NCBI GenBank assembly: GCA_963513935.1
Contig: OY740769.1
Span: forward strand, 33,569,120 to 33,633,119
DNA from: Aphrophora alni
Lineage: Eukaryota > Arthropoda > Insecta > Hemiptera > Aphrophoridae
Direction of reading: 5' to 3'
DNA: 64,000 nt
Below, in pieces: positions 46,296 to 59,032 of this stretch. The number at the start of each line of letters is the position of its first letter. Within the stretch, counting starts at the first letter, position 1. The translations under genes were made by a program, and so were the position numbers. Under the pieces are notes generated by a model that was not told where the DNA came from, made no database searches, and worked only from the letters and a program-made list of their open reading frames with translations.

Positions 46296-46400
46296 TCAAT
46301 TTTTTAATGTAGTCCTCTATCAAATTATTCTAATGTACTCCTATGAATTTTTTCAATGCACTCTTGCATAATTTTTTTAAAATGGCCTCATAGATAAATT
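45000..46400. repeat. Satellite-like array of a degenerate ~26-bp unit
   Basis: About 1.4 kb built from variants of TACTCCTGCATGAATTTTTT followed by CAATG, at spacings of about 25-28 bases (for example successive units at 45775 and 45801). That gives roughly fifty units. Units differ from one another by several changes, so the array is old and no longer homogenised. Its minus-strand frames (for example 45910-46095) translate the repeat itself and are not a gene. A 40-base poly-T interrupts it at 46253-46292. Confidence 0.88.
46253..46292. repeat. Poly-T run, 40 bases
   Basis: Forty consecutive T inside the satellite-like array. It may be an expansion of the T-rich part of the unit or the poly-A tail of a minus-strand insertion. 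No insertion is visible beside it. Confidence 0.9.
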
Positions 46401-47474
46401 TTAATGGTTTTGGTTTTGTGTATGGGTGGTGCTCGCCATAGTGTATTTAAATCTTGATTCCAATGTAATTCTTACAGGTAGTGTTCACAATGACGTCAGC
46501 CTGTAGGTGTAGCCTAAGCTAAGAATAACCAGTTTCGTTTAATTAGCGTTCGCAAGACGAACTCTTTGTTTCTGAAGGATGATGCAATACCAAAGTCTGG
46601 TGGTACATGACTAGCCAAACACTGGTTCAAACTTTGCTTTAATCATTTACTTTGTTCTAAACCGCCCCCCTCTCCCTCACCCAGCTTCATCTGTTAATAG
46701 TAATAGCGAACAACATTTGGGTGTGTAAAATTACAAGACTGTGTTTTGAAACGATTTTGTGAAGCAATTAAATTAATTTGATGTAGGATGGTGTTTGGGT
46801 CCACAAAGGTTTAAAAGTTATTATTTAAGTTAAATTTTACGGTATAATGGATTGAAAAATATTGCTAATTTAAAATTTTTTTAAATTTTTTTATATATTT
46901 AGGCCCTAGTGTGCATTTCATTTGAGCTCCTCCTACAACTTTTTTAAAGATTATTTTTATGATATCATTTCGAACTAATAATACACTAATTAAGCGAATA
47001 AATACTATATTTCAATGTGTTACAAAATTTTTGGCCGCCATTTTGAAACTGACATATAAAAGCAAGGGTCTTGTGACACATTAAATTAGATTTCCGTTGG
47101 TCTGAGAAAACTGGTAAAAATGTTCATTTTGGTTTTTATAATTACGGGAAAAAACATTTTGAAACGAATTTTTAACTATAACATATTTTTTTTCTTTTCT
47201 GAAAGGTTATTTTATCAATAACAACGAAATTTTATTATGTATTTAATACTACATTTTAAGTCGTTCAAAATTGTTTGTAATCATATTTGAGACATGTTCA
47301 GTGTTTCATTCGTTATTTTAAAATGCGATAATATTGTTAAAAAATTGTCATGGCATTTTGTTCACACCACAATTCAATAACATAATTTAACACGCCTTTT
47401 ATATTTTAAAATTTGTATTTAATTTTCAAGATATTGTATCTAAAATGACGGGTAGAGAGTAGAATTTGGAATCC

Positions 47475-48395
47475 CGCTCAACCTGATTTGTAAAGCGAGA
47501 ATACAAAGGAAAGTATCGAAAGATTTAGTATTAAACAAGGTGTCCGTGGAGTGTATGTCTTCTCGCATTGTTGTTTAATCTCGTCCTGAAAACACGTATA
47601 GGAAATATAGACATCAATGAAAAAGGTACGATATACATCCGAATTATATAATATCTGACCTATGATGATGATATATTGGAGAGAAAAAGGTCTTAATAAG
47701 GGATTTAGAGATTTGGTATCGAGAGAGGTAAAGACTTGGGATTAGTTGTAAGTAACGAAAATAAACTAAGTATATGGGTTCAGAAGGAGAGAAAGTATGT
47801 GATACTTACATGGTGGATGAATCAAGTGGAAAGTTTCAAATATCTAAGTTCTATTTATGAAAAGAATGGAGACATTAAAACTGATATACGAGAAAGAACT
47901 ACAGATCGGTGTTATCTTCCTTTGGACTCATATTGCGATCCTTCCTGATAACAAGAAGAGATAAAACAATGTCGTATGAAACAGTTATCAGAGCTATAGT
48001 TTTACATGATTCAGAAACATGGTGCTTCACAAAAAAGAAAATGAAAGAAGATTGGCAGTGTGGTAAAGGAAAGTACTTCGAATGATTTTTGAGCAGTAGA
48101 GGAAAATGTAACCTGTTGTGTAAGAACTGGCAAAAAACTGAGAGACACGTATAAGACACCTGCTCCGGTAACAGAAATAAAAATCATGATTTAAGTGGCT
48201 AGGTCATCTTGAAAGAATGGAAATCGAAGTACGGTAATAAAGTATACACTGAAAACCCAGAAGGTAAGAGAAGAAGAGGACGTCCAAAGAAAAGATAGAT
48301 GGAGACGATGACCTTAAACAATTGGGTATGAGTGACTGAAAGAGAAGAGCAAGAGACCGGAGGGAGTAAACGGCTATTGTAGGGGAGCCCAAATA
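47475..48395 (+). pseudogene. LINE reverse transcriptase and C-terminal relic (RTE-like style)
   Basis: Plus-strand pieces in order: LNLICKARIQRKVSK, FSIKQGVRG, LFNLVLKTRIGNIDINEKG (frame at 47571), TYDDDILERK with the catalytic box at 47661-47672, then KDLGLVVSNENKLSIWVQKE, SFKYLSSIYEKNGDIKTDIR, LITRRDKTMSYETVIRAIVL, HDSETWCFTKK, RTGKKLRDTYKTPAPVTEIK, LKWLGHLERME (about 48193), KVYTENPEGKRRRGRPKKR (about 48239) and DLKQLGMSD...KRRARDRRE. This follows a non-LTR polymerase from the palm region to its end. The box is YDDD instead of YADD. At least seven stops and several frameshifts show it is dead. The 5' part (endonuclease, fingers) is missing, the usual 5' truncation. Same general family style as the relic at 43035-43690 but on the other strand. 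Confidence 0.85.
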
Positions 48396-49570
48396 AGATT
48401 AATACTTTACTCAAAACTCTAAGGTTATAATAGATTCCATCAATTATGAAGAGTAAAGGTTTATTTTACCGATGTAACTGTGTGGATAGAAATATTTTAG
48501 TAAATTATGTTAAGTATGGTTTAGAATTAGTTACTATGAAATTCGGCAGCTATGGAATTTGTAAAATAGATGTGTATAAATAGTGGATGTTTACTTTCCT
48601 AACTAGATGAATGTGGCACAGGATAACAGTTGAAAGATTATACAGTGTTTCGAGGATTTTTGTTACTTTTAGGTGTGACCATGTTGTTTATTTTTGGTAG
48701 ATGTTGCACTGGATAGTTGTATTTTAGTCCTGGCAAATTGTCTTAGGGTTATTGTCCCTAACTCATTTTATGGAAGGTATAAATTCATTAGTTTATTTTA
48801 TACAGATTCTAGTGAATATACGTTGTCTTATAACTTTTACTAAGTGGTAAACTAAGTAAAGTGGTTTACTAAGTGGTAAACTTCCAATGCAGAAAATATC
48901 TACTTTTGCTATGGTTTTCATAATACTGTAATATTATATGTATAAGTATTTTATTAAACCTATTATTCACTTCTGCCATAATTAACATATTCTCCATAAG
49001 AATAATATTACACTTAAAAATTGTTCTGGTGTATTTTTCTTATAAAAATATAGTTTACGTCTAATTTTAAAAGAACTTGTGAACGCAAATATTTACCTTT
49101 CCTAAAAACTGTCATCTATTTATTACTTTTGGGAGAACACAGTCAAACCTTTGTAAATAGATCAATAGTTTACATAAATAGTTGTCACTGTATATTCATA
49201 GAGATTTTTTTTTAAAGTGAAACATTTTATGTTTCTTATCATATCTAATAAAATAAATAATACTTAAGGAATAAGACAGTTTATAACTAAGTAAAGTAAT
49301 ACAATTAATGTGTAAAACATAGGGATATTCTGATGTCAACTCAATGTTTTTAATTTCTCACATATAAGTAGTTATGTGAATGGTCAAAACAACAATGTTG
49401 TGTTTTTTGATGATATATTCGACAAAAAGTGGTTACTGGAATGATCTCTGTCTGTCACCTGTCCTGTGTTCAGTGCTCTACAAACCAAATACGTTGACCT
49501 ATATTAAAAAAAAATTGGAACCATCAGTGGCTAACTTTAGTGAGTACAGGCTTGGTAACCTCGAGGGGAT
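48396..49570. other. Non-coding stretch
   Basis: AT-rich sequence after the LINE relic. A short direct repeat (AAGTGGTAAAC around a TAAGTAAAGTGG core) lies at 48839-48882. No gene recognised. Confidence 0.5.
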
Positions 49571-49571
49571 T

Positions 49572-49770
49572 TAGCTGGATTTAGACCTATTTGCATGTAG
49601 TCTTGGGTTAGATACCTCTCTTTCATTTTTCCTATGAAGTCTTTATTGCTCAACTTTTGTTGTTTTTACAGCATTATAAGGCTTTTTATTCTATGTTCTT
49701 TTATTCCTTTTTTAAAAAAGGCGATGATAACCGAAAGGTTTGTAACCTTTAAGCGACAAGATAAAAATAC
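49572..49770 (+). repeat. Dispersed repeat family 1, copy G (near full length)
   Basis: Reads TAGCTGGATTTAGACC, TTGCATGTAGTCTTGGGTTA, CCTCTCTTTCATTTTTCCTA, then a diverged middle (TTTATTGCTCAACTTTTGTT), TATTCTATGTTCTTTTATTC, AAGGCGATGATAACCGAAAG and ACCTTTAAGCGACAAG. The tail is the cleanest in the window and shows an AAAGGTTTGTAACCTTT hairpin. Confidence 0.8.
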
Positions 49771-49849
49771 ATAATAGTTCGTATGCAGGCATATTTTGAC
49801 TATATATCAGGACGCTTTTTTCATATTTTTGGTAATTTAAAATTTGAGT

Positions 49850-50160
49850 GTACTGCATAAGAGAAAAACAAATTATTATCAAATCGGCTTTAATGATTTT
49901 TATCAAATTTTGTTCAACGAAAGCCTCTAAGGACACAAACAAAACGTAGCCTTTTGGTCTTCATCTCCAAAAAATAGCGGTTCTTGAGTTATCGGCAAAA
50001 CACAAAAACATGGAAAATTGGGCTGTTTAAAAGAATTTAATTTACCATTGAATTTTTAGTAAAACTTTAAGATACATGACCAAATCTCGTGTACAAAATC
50101 GCAAGGAAAAAAATATTACGCTTCAGGAGTAATGATGAAAAATTGACCTTTGGCGGTCGT
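49850..50160 (+). repeat. Dispersed repeat family 4, copy 2
   Basis: Partner of 17165-17460 (shared ordered words GCCTCTAAGGAC, CAAACAAAACGTA, TATCG, CTTCAGGA). It also contains AATCGGCTTTAATGATTTTT, in the style of LINE tails. Confidence 0.55.
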
Positions 50161-50453
50161 TATTAAAGTTTGATTTTAATCAAATACGCTTTACGATGAG
50201 GACGTGTTTATTGGACGAGCAAAGCAAGTTGAGGGTCTATTTGTTAAATATATATATATATTTTCAAAGATGGCGTCCATTGTTCAGTTTTATTTTTTGG
50301 TTCACAACTACTAAACAAATTTAATGACTTTTTTGTCACCATTACACCATTACATAATAATATTCATATTATTTGAAAGGTCTAATGTTTTTGACTACAG
50401 TCAACATCGCACCGTTTTAGCTACAAAATATTTCCATGTAAATGAATAATAAA

Positions 50454-50456
<3 letters not shown>

Positions 50457-50492
<36 letters not shown>
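50457..50492. repeat. TA dinucleotide microsatellite
   Basis: About 36 bases of alternating A and T. Confidence 0.93.
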
Positions 50493-50498
<6 letters not shown>

Positions 50499-50751
50499 TA
50501 TTCTTCACGAATAATTGAAATTATCACCATTTCACGTCCTGCGGTAAGCTCGCTACGTCATTATAACTGGTAATTTCATAGCAGATCATCTATAGCAGCG
50601 GAAATTAGGCCATAACCCTTTAAAACAGTTCAACGCTCTGTACCGTGTGAACAGTACTGCAATATCCTTCGACTATAAAATAATAAGATTCGACAGGAGT
50701 AAAAGTAGGTCTTGATGGCTGCTCGAAGAATTCCCGGAGTCGGAACCGGTT

Positions 50752-50951
50752 NNNNNNNNNNNNNNNNNNNNNNNNNNNNNNNNNNNNNNNNNNNNNNNNN
50801 NNNNNNNNNNNNNNNNNNNNNNNNNNNNNNNNNNNNNNNNNNNNNNNNNNNNNNNNNNNNNNNNNNNNNNNNNNNNNNNNNNNNNNNNNNNNNNNNNNNN
50901 NNNNNNNNNNNNNNNNNNNNNNNNNNNNNNNNNNNNNNNNNNNNNNNNNNN
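50752..50951. other. Assembly gap (200 N)
   Basis: Exactly 200 N, a round number, so probably a placeholder of unknown true length. The right edge is a GA repeat, which suggests a long microsatellite stopped the assembly. The left flank (50690-50751) is GC-richer than average. Confidence 0.97.

Positions 50952-50979
<28 letters not shown>
50952..50979. repeat. GA dinucleotide microsatellite at gap edge
   Basis: AG repeat of about 28 bases beginning right after the N run. It is the same repeat type (CT/GA) as the arrays at 11461 and 18719. Confidence 0.95.
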
Positions 50980-50982
<3 letters not shown>

Positions 50983-52800
50983 ATAATAATAACTAACTGT
51001 GGTCTGTACTTTTTAATCTACGTAGATTTATAGCTCTATGTAATGAGACAATTTTATGAAGATACCTTTTCAGATTATATAAGTTGTGTACACAATCAGC
51101 TGTTACTGGATTTATATTCTTCAGATATACTCAACAATTCAAATCAAATAACATCTGATTATAGAGATTAAAGCTTTATTAGGTCGATATCAAATGATAT
51201 AAACGAGAGGGAAGCAGATTATTACTTAATAAATATATTGATTAAAAATTAATTAAACAATTAATTGCACAGTACACAAAACCTAAAACCCTAAAAATTA
51301 AGTAATAAAATGTAGATTGACATTCAACCAGCTAAAGAGAGTAATTTATAGAACTCTTGTCCATTCCTTGTGAGAAATAGTGTCAAAGTATTTCTAAACG
51401 AGGAAAAACAAACTAATAGTCCTGTATGTGACACAAGAGAGGTAATATATACGGGTATATAAATGTAGGCTAACAGTTGAAACCAAGGGATTATTTTTTG
51501 TCATCATATGTTCTAGCAACAATTAAATTTAACACCTGGTTTTGTTTGTTCATTAAACAAATTAGGATTGATCATAATTCTAATCTTATTTACAACTTAG
51601 TTCAAGTTTTCTGTAATGGCGGGAATCTAATTTTGAAGAGCAAAAGTGGATCCTGAAGGAGTTCTGGAATTGTGAAAACTCTGAAACTGTTCGTAGTAAC
51701 TGGGAAGAATTATTTGGAAGTCAACCAGATTTGAAATTTACAAATTGTGGAATAGGTTTGAATTAATAGGGTAGAGTCTTATATAAATAAACGTGGTATA
51801 TCTCTGAGGATAACACACTGTTGGTTACTGAAGCTTTTATAAAAGTGATAAAAACATTAAAATATCACAAGTTTGGTTGATCAAGGTGATCATTTATGAT
51901 AGTTCTAAAAAAACAGAAGAGCTTCGATTGAGCTTAAAATTTCAAAAAGATCTATGCAGAGGCTGTTACGTTGTCTTGGTTTTAAATTGTATCGGCCAAG
52001 ACTTGTTCATAGATTGTTGGAGGATGACTCAGACAAGCGTTTCCAGTTTTATGAAATTGTGTTAAATAAACAGAGATAATGAAATGCAGTACGATGAAGG
52101 TATTGTGATGGTCTGACGAAGCTTGGTTCAAGTTAAGTAGACCAATAATTCCGTCATAACAGCTATTATTATTCACAGGATAACCCTTACGAAACCTATT
52201 TTAAAAAATAGCTTACCCAACTCAGCTGATTTGTAAGTTTGTCAAATAAGGCAGTGTATTTGAAATATTTTCTCAATTACACCTTTTTACTAAAGTCAAA
52301 AATTAAAATTCACCGTTAACTGACACATTTTCGAGTTCTAATTATGAACAAAAATCTTGTTGATCGGTTCAAATAGTGTTCGAGTGACTAGCTTTTATTA
52401 GATTGTGATTTCAATCCTCTGCCAAGGGAAATTTGCTCCAAAAGAAGAATGTTGTCCGCCATGTTAGAATGGATTTCAGAAAAGTCAATAACATATTTTA
52501 ATTACTTCAAAAAAGTAGGGAAGGTTTTACATTTTTTTCGTAGAACTTATAATTTATGATGCTAAATTAAATTAAATACTTTGTATACACTTAACCATAT
52601 TTTGTATAAGTAAGTTAAATATTTAGATGTATTAAATCAATTGCATACATAAAATGAAAGAATAAGGAAAGACGCCGAGGGAGAATTATTATATAATAAG
52701 CATTACACATATATGAATATATATGCAAAGTTTGAAGTGTTAAATAAAAGAAGAGAATACAACATCCAATGAGGTTTGTGATTAATAACAATATGGAAGT
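50980..52800. other. Non-coding stretch, no gene recognised
   Basis: AT-rich. The open frames at 51877-52065 (plus) and 51982-52176 (minus) overlap on opposite strands and carry no motif I recognise. Confidence 0.5.
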
Positions 52801-52804
52801 TATT

Positions 52805-53029
52805 ACCAAACCAAAAGTAAAACATCAACACAACTAACGTTAGAAAGTTAAATAAACCCTTATGTACTTTTCGGTAAAATAGCTGTCATCCTCAAAGGGA
52901 CATAAACCAATGCTCTTTTTTATTGGTTTTATATTCCTCTGAGGATGCCAACTATGTTACCGAAAAGTACATAAGGGTTTATTAAACTTTCTAACGTTAG
53001 TTGTTTTGGTGTTTTACTTGTGGTTTGGG
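52805..53029. repeat. 225-bp near-perfect palindrome (fold-back element)
   Basis: Left arm 52805-52898 and right arm 52935-53029 are inverted copies at roughly nine bases in ten: ACTAACGTTAGAAAGTT, ATAAACCCTTATGTACTTTT, CGGTAA and ATCCTCA words on the left have their complements on the right. The spacer also pairs (ATAAACCAAT against ATTGGTTTTAT), leaving a loop of about 10 bases. No coding sequence is present. The layout resembles the smaller fold-back at 7893-8015, which also contains a paired CATCYTCA/GAGGATG word. Confidence 0.88.
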
Positions 53030-54589
53030 GATTACTTCTGTCATATTGAAAGAAGAGAAGTAGTTAATTTCTAAACTGTCTTCTAAGGAGAGAAGACAAA
53101 TATGTAGAAGTAGGAGCTTTCTTGTCTTGACAGGAAAGTGAAAATGTCAAGGAAAACCATCCTTTTCTTGTCTTATGCCGACGCGACATTATAGCAGACA
53201 AAATATTTATGTAGTCCTTTTCTGTACCATAAAAAATATTATATAATAAATATACAGATTTAGAATGTAATTTTATCTTTATATGCAAATTAGTTGTTTA
53301 TATTTTTAGGGTAAGTCATGGGGAAATCGAGTTATTTGATTTCCTTCCTAATGAAAGAATCACAGATACTGTTATAGATCATTTTATGCACATATACAGT
53401 CTTTATCCAATGATACATAAGTTGTTATTATGACAATAAAATGAGAGTTGCAGCATTAAAATGGAACTTCACCTGTTACAAGTTACGCCATAATAAGTTA
53501 TAAATGCTATGCAGTCACAATTTTAGACTAATTTCATTAAAATTTGACATGTAGACTTCATAATATAGGCATGTAGATGAAAATACGTAATTTTATTTCT
53601 TTAGCAATAGGATTTTTAAGTTTTGCCAACTCCATCGTGGTTTAACTCTGCAGGACATTATTAGGAACTCTTGTCAGATGAGGGCTCTCATTTCAATACA
53701 TACTGATTCTACTCGGACATTATCCCAGTATAAATGAGTTTTTATTTTGCCCATAATTTATCTGATCTTATTCAAACTTATTTCTTTTGAATGGTAATTT
53801 AATACATTCTCGCGATTTACAAAGACGAAAAAAGTGTAAACTTACCATATCAGACGAATAAACTCGGTGTTGTATTGGAAGATAGATTGATTCAATCTAA
53901 TAATCACATTGATATATAACAGATTTCATAAAAAATTTAAACTTTATTAGAATACATATCTTAATACTTTGGGACATGTATAGCTATTTTCTTTTTAATA
54001 ATTATCTGTTATAATAGCAATACAATCGTTCGGTATTACATTGTTAATTAGGGTTACCGGCAAATGTTTCCTCGTACATAATAAGTACTAATTAAATATA
54101 CCATAGAAGATATTTTGTTGTTTAAAATGACACAAGAATTATAATTTTCTGACTATCATTAAGGAAGTCATTTAAGTTTATGTTCATACTTAACTACAGT
54201 CTAATGGAGTTAAGATCAAAAATGCAGCCAGGGGCTCTTAAAGAGGCTCATAAAATTACAGATCAAAATATGTTTTCACTAATCAAATCATATTTTAAAA
54301 TAACTTTTTTATACGAACCTTTTTTTTAAAACCCGTCATAACTTTCCGGTAATATTAGGGGGAGTAGAAGAGTGGGAAAAGAAAAGGAAGAACTGTAAAA
54401 ATCTACCATCCTTTCTAGAATACAATAATTAATTTTACGAGCGTTTAAGCTGCGTGTTTTACTTAGTTTAGAAATATAAAAAAAAAAAAATCGCTATTAT
54501 GTAATAATTCTAAGACAATAATAAGGATATAATAAAAACAATGACCATGTTTGTGCAATTATTTTTAGTAAGGAAGTTCAAATTTTAAC

Positions 54590-54649
<60 letters not shown>

Positions 54650-57600
54650 GCAGTCATAATTTTTGTCATATATTTATATTATGACATTACTGCAACGTAA
54701 AAGAAAACATTAAAGAGATACGTTTTTCTAATCTACGATGTGGACAAGTCTGCATAATTTGTTTGGGAGTAGAAATATATCAAGAAAACGTAGTTTCGAA
54801 TATGGTGGGGTACGAGATAAACTGAAACTTACTTAAAAGGTTCTTAGTAGGTATCATGGAGAGTTAGACTATAGTTTTTTTAAGGAGACTCCAGAACAAT
54901 AAGGTGTATTAATAGGTGTAGATGGTAGTCACAGACATCACTTTAGTAGACAATAAATTCACAGGGAAGTATTTACTACAAAATAATGGGTTATTTAATA
55001 TGATGTTCAAGGTTTTAGGAAAAGACCCTGTAGAGAAGGTTTTTATGGTTTAGACGGTATACTCATTCGACCCTTAGACTACTGCTCTCCCCTCCGAAAA
55101 AAAAAGTACAAAGGAAGAAATTGTTTTGTTCCATATTAATAATAATAATAAAACAAACTTCTACTCAAATTCTTACCCACCTCAGTACCATATTCAGGAA
55201 ATCTAGTTCCAAATGGGATTCGACCTCAATCCTTTGCAAATTAATTTTTACTACCAAATTATAATGCAAAGCTACTAGTTGATGAAAAAAAAAATTAAAT
55301 CTCATATTGTAAAAATGATTCCTTACAAATATTTCCGTAAACAAATGATCTCTGATTTAATTTTCAAACTAAACGTTTCAAACGTAACTTATTTTTGATC
55401 CTATATTCCATTTTATCTTTTAGATTAAACTAGTCCAGTGTCTTTGTGTCCATGTGGTGTCTGAGCCTCTTCCGAAATATTTAAACTTATATATATAACT
55501 TTTTTATTTGAATTGGAAGTTTGAGTGTTGAGATGTGTGTTTATCAGTATTTTTCAGCTACCTGAGTAGTAAAGGCAAAATATAAGTTGAGTAGTAATGA
55601 CGATTTGTGCAACTTTTGCCTGGTTGAAACAAGTTTTGGGTATATTGTAAGATTTTTGGTATGTACAAATGACGAGATTTAATGTCTTCGTTTGAGAAAA
55701 AAACATTTTACTTGCAGTAAAAAAGTTTTGACTATTACAATATTAAAAAAAAATCACTAAGGAATATAGAAAAATAAATTAAATAAAAACGTAATAATAG
55801 ATTAAAAAGTGTACAAGTGTAAGTCAGAGGGGGTGGGGGATCTAGTTGTCTGGTAGAATATTCAGCTAGAATGGGCTCCAACTTCCAGAAAGAAAAAAAA
55901 GAAAGAAATGATAGGAAGATAAAGAAACAGTAGTTTTATCACAGGGTATAGCAGAACTGTTGTCTATAACAGATTAGTTAAGATGTCTATTTTCTGTTAC
56001 GTTAACACAGAAGCTCCCCTCGGCTATTCTACTCCAGAGGCTTTATGGTCCAGAGAAGGCTCCAAAGGATACATACACTCTCCTAGACATACAAAAAGTA
56101 GCTACATATTATTTGACCAGCAATAATAGATTGTACAATTTATCCAAAATGTAACAATTGTTTTTTCCAAAAGCTTCAAAATGTATGAACTGGTTATGAG
56201 CACGATAAATTATGTAGGGTTTATCAATGCATATAACTGCATTTTTATTTATACTTTTTCGAAACTAAATTGAATCAATTAATTATGAAATAAAAATTTT
56301 ACTACAAACATGTTTCTTGATTTTTGTGAGTAAAGTTATGAGATACCTCTTCAAAGTTCAACTCTATTACCAAACAATTTTTGATACTCATCAAAAGAAG
56401 ATAATTCATCATATCTTTCAGCACATTACCTCGTTTTTATTAGGTTTATTTTCAAGAAGGAGGGTCACTAATGCGGATAATCATAAATAAAAGAAACATT
56501 TTGAAGATATGTTTCCAAAATTAGGGTAAACCATTTGTCAAAAATGTTTGCAGTTCTTAATTATTACTGTTAGTTGTTCATCTCCTCTGATTCGATCATC
56601 TCTGTTTAAATACTGCACCAAGTTAAAGCAATCCAACGTCAGTATTTCTGTGTTAACATTGTCGTGGTAACTGCTAGCAAATTCTTGCGATTTTTTTTTA
56701 ACTCATGTTACGTAATGGTTTTTAAGCAAGAAAGGAAACGAAGAATTGTTTTGTATGATTCAGACGATTGAAGAAGATTATTAAAGGGCCATTAAAAAAT
56801 TTTCAATTTAAAATCTACCCATCACTAGTATGTCATACATTTTAAATCAATCCAGCGAAGAAAGTAATGAGTTCTTGACCATTGAGATAAATGTCGGCAT
56901 GTGGAAATTTTCAGTACGGATGGATTTGTACTGATTACATTTATTCTTGATATTATATTTTCTTAAATAAAAAGGGAAACAAACAATACCATCGCACTTT
57001 TGATAGCTCGTTAGCTCTATTCTCCGAGAGTGAACTTCAAAAATTGTATGCAATAAAAAATAGAGAATTTTTAAAAGTTTTCACCATTGCTTTTTGTTCC
57101 ACTATGAAAAGTAGCCTAATTGAACTCAGTGACCCTAGACCCAATCAAAATGTGTTATTCACCATTTTTGAGTTATCAGTGTAAAATTAAAACGATGAAT
57201 ATTTCAAAAACACTTCTTGCTATGTCAATAAAAGTTTGGTAAGCATTAACGTTTAATACACAAATTGATATACCAAACGTCACGTCCAATAAAAATAAAA
57301 AATTCCGGACAATTTGGGAAATAGCAAAATGAACCTCAAGGGTCAACATAAGAAGATTCCATTTTACTATTTTTTTAAAAATTACTCAGAAAGAACATTT
57401 TTAGATTAGTTTTTGGGCTTCAAACATTTAAATTACAAACAAATTTATCGAAAAAATTTGGTCGATTTGAGATATTCCAACTACTAAAAACGATGTGGAT
57501 AGTTTTTTTGGACTTTTAGACAAATAAAACAAACTGATTTTTGGAGGGATGGTGTAATCATTTAATTTGATTAATAGTTTATGTTCTTTAGGGATGTGTG

Positions 57601-58973
57601 AGAAAAATTTAGAATATTTATGCTCTGTTAGTTAGGAATCATTCAGATAATGCTAATAGTGTGATTATTTCTTAGAAAGCAATTATATTAATTATAAATG
57701 TGGAATTTAAAAATACGTAAGTGTTTTATTAAGTTTGTATACAATCATCTAATCTAAAGATGTAAATTCTTTCATAAGACACGGTGTATTTATGTCTAAA
57801 ACGCTGGTTGTTTTGCTTACTGCAATACTGGCATTGACACAACTGTCTGCATATTTCAGTAAATTGTAACACGATTTTATAAGGAAATAAATTTCGTTCC
57901 ATTTGACTTTAAATGCCTTCCCACAACATTCTTTTCTCAACCGAGATTTCTTTGACCTTTACCTTCTTCGCTTTTATTTTGTCTTGTCTAAATAGTTTAT
58001 AATTATATAATTAATTCGTTCAGAAACAAAAGAAAGAGAGAGAAATAAATTGCAGATAACGCATGCGTCGTAGGTTAAAATAAAAATAGTTACAATAATT
58101 TTCAGTGTCGGATGCTGTGGACCGTGTCGCACATCCATCACACTCATTGGTCCACCGGGGCCGGTCTTCTATTGGCCCATAGTTGCTTGAAGAGTGGGAG
58201 ACATCCGTTTCACGATATACTAACTGGTTCTTTGTTGCGCGGAATGTGGAGAATTTCAGAGATGAAATCAAAAGAGTTGAGCATTGAGCTCGATTCCCAC
58301 CCTGTCCCAAGGCCGTTGAAACACGCGAGAACACTCGATACTCAACTTATGCAACGTCCAAAGTAATTACATGATTAACCGGCACAGCGGGGGTACATCG
58401 GGCAATTAATACTTAGATACATAAATATATTCAACCACGATGTATCAATATTATAACGTTGATGAGCGAAAGACACGGAGTCTAAGCTGGCTTTGAAGTG
58501 TGAATTGTTTTACTTTCCAGTTGTGAAGGTAATAAACTTTCATTGGTTTGAAGTTTCATCCCTTAGGAACACATTAAACCAGCGATTTCCAAACTGTGGT
58601 ACAAGGACAAATGGAAGTTAAATAATATTATACCCTAATCATTCCATTCAAATATAATTTAGCGATATTTATTTCAATGAACTATTGTCCAATACAGTTA
58701 TTATTTGTACGGAATAAGAAACATTGCTGTTTAGAAAGGTAATGAGTATGGAGCAGCCCTTCGTTTGTGGTTATGAACTTAGAAGGGTATATGTTGTGAA
58801 ATTCCTTAATTGCTAAAGTATTTTTCTGTGCCTATTTTAATTTTATAAAATTGATTATTTTTATAGTGGTTTCATGAATTAAAAACCTATTTTTATTTCT
58901 TACATTTCTTTTAAATTTAATAATTATAATAAGAGTATATCACTAAAATTTAACGAAATTAATTTCAATGACA

Positions 58974-58975
<2 letters not shown>
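53030..58975. other. Long non-coding stretch, no gene recognised
   Basis: Almost 6 kb with no recognisable gene or transposon terminus. A possible, very diverged third copy of family 4 lies at about 57100-57340 (AAAATGAACC-type ending). A GC-richer patch at 58040-58370 holds overlapping frames on both strands (58020-58334 minus, 58112-58366 plus). Neither protein shows a domain I know, and the overlap suggests composition and not coding. Confidence 0.5.
54593..54646. repeat. TA dinucleotide microsatellite
   Basis: About 54 bases of alternating T and A, the longest TA run in the window. Confidence 0.95.
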
Positions 58976-58976
<1 letters not shown>

Positions 58977-59020
<44 letters not shown>

Positions 59021-59032
59021 CATACATATATA
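58977..59032. repeat. TA/TACA compound microsatellite
   Basis: About 40 bases of TA followed by TACA repeats and a further TATA. Confidence 0.93.

Noticed and set aside
46491..46498. TGACGTCA, a perfect CRE-like palindrome.
   Set aside because: An 8-base word is expected about once by chance in a window this size, and no promoter or gene is nearby.
47899..48414. Minus-strand frames opposite the LINE relic.
   Set aside because: They are antisense shadows of the polymerase C-terminal coding region, which reads clearly on the plus strand.
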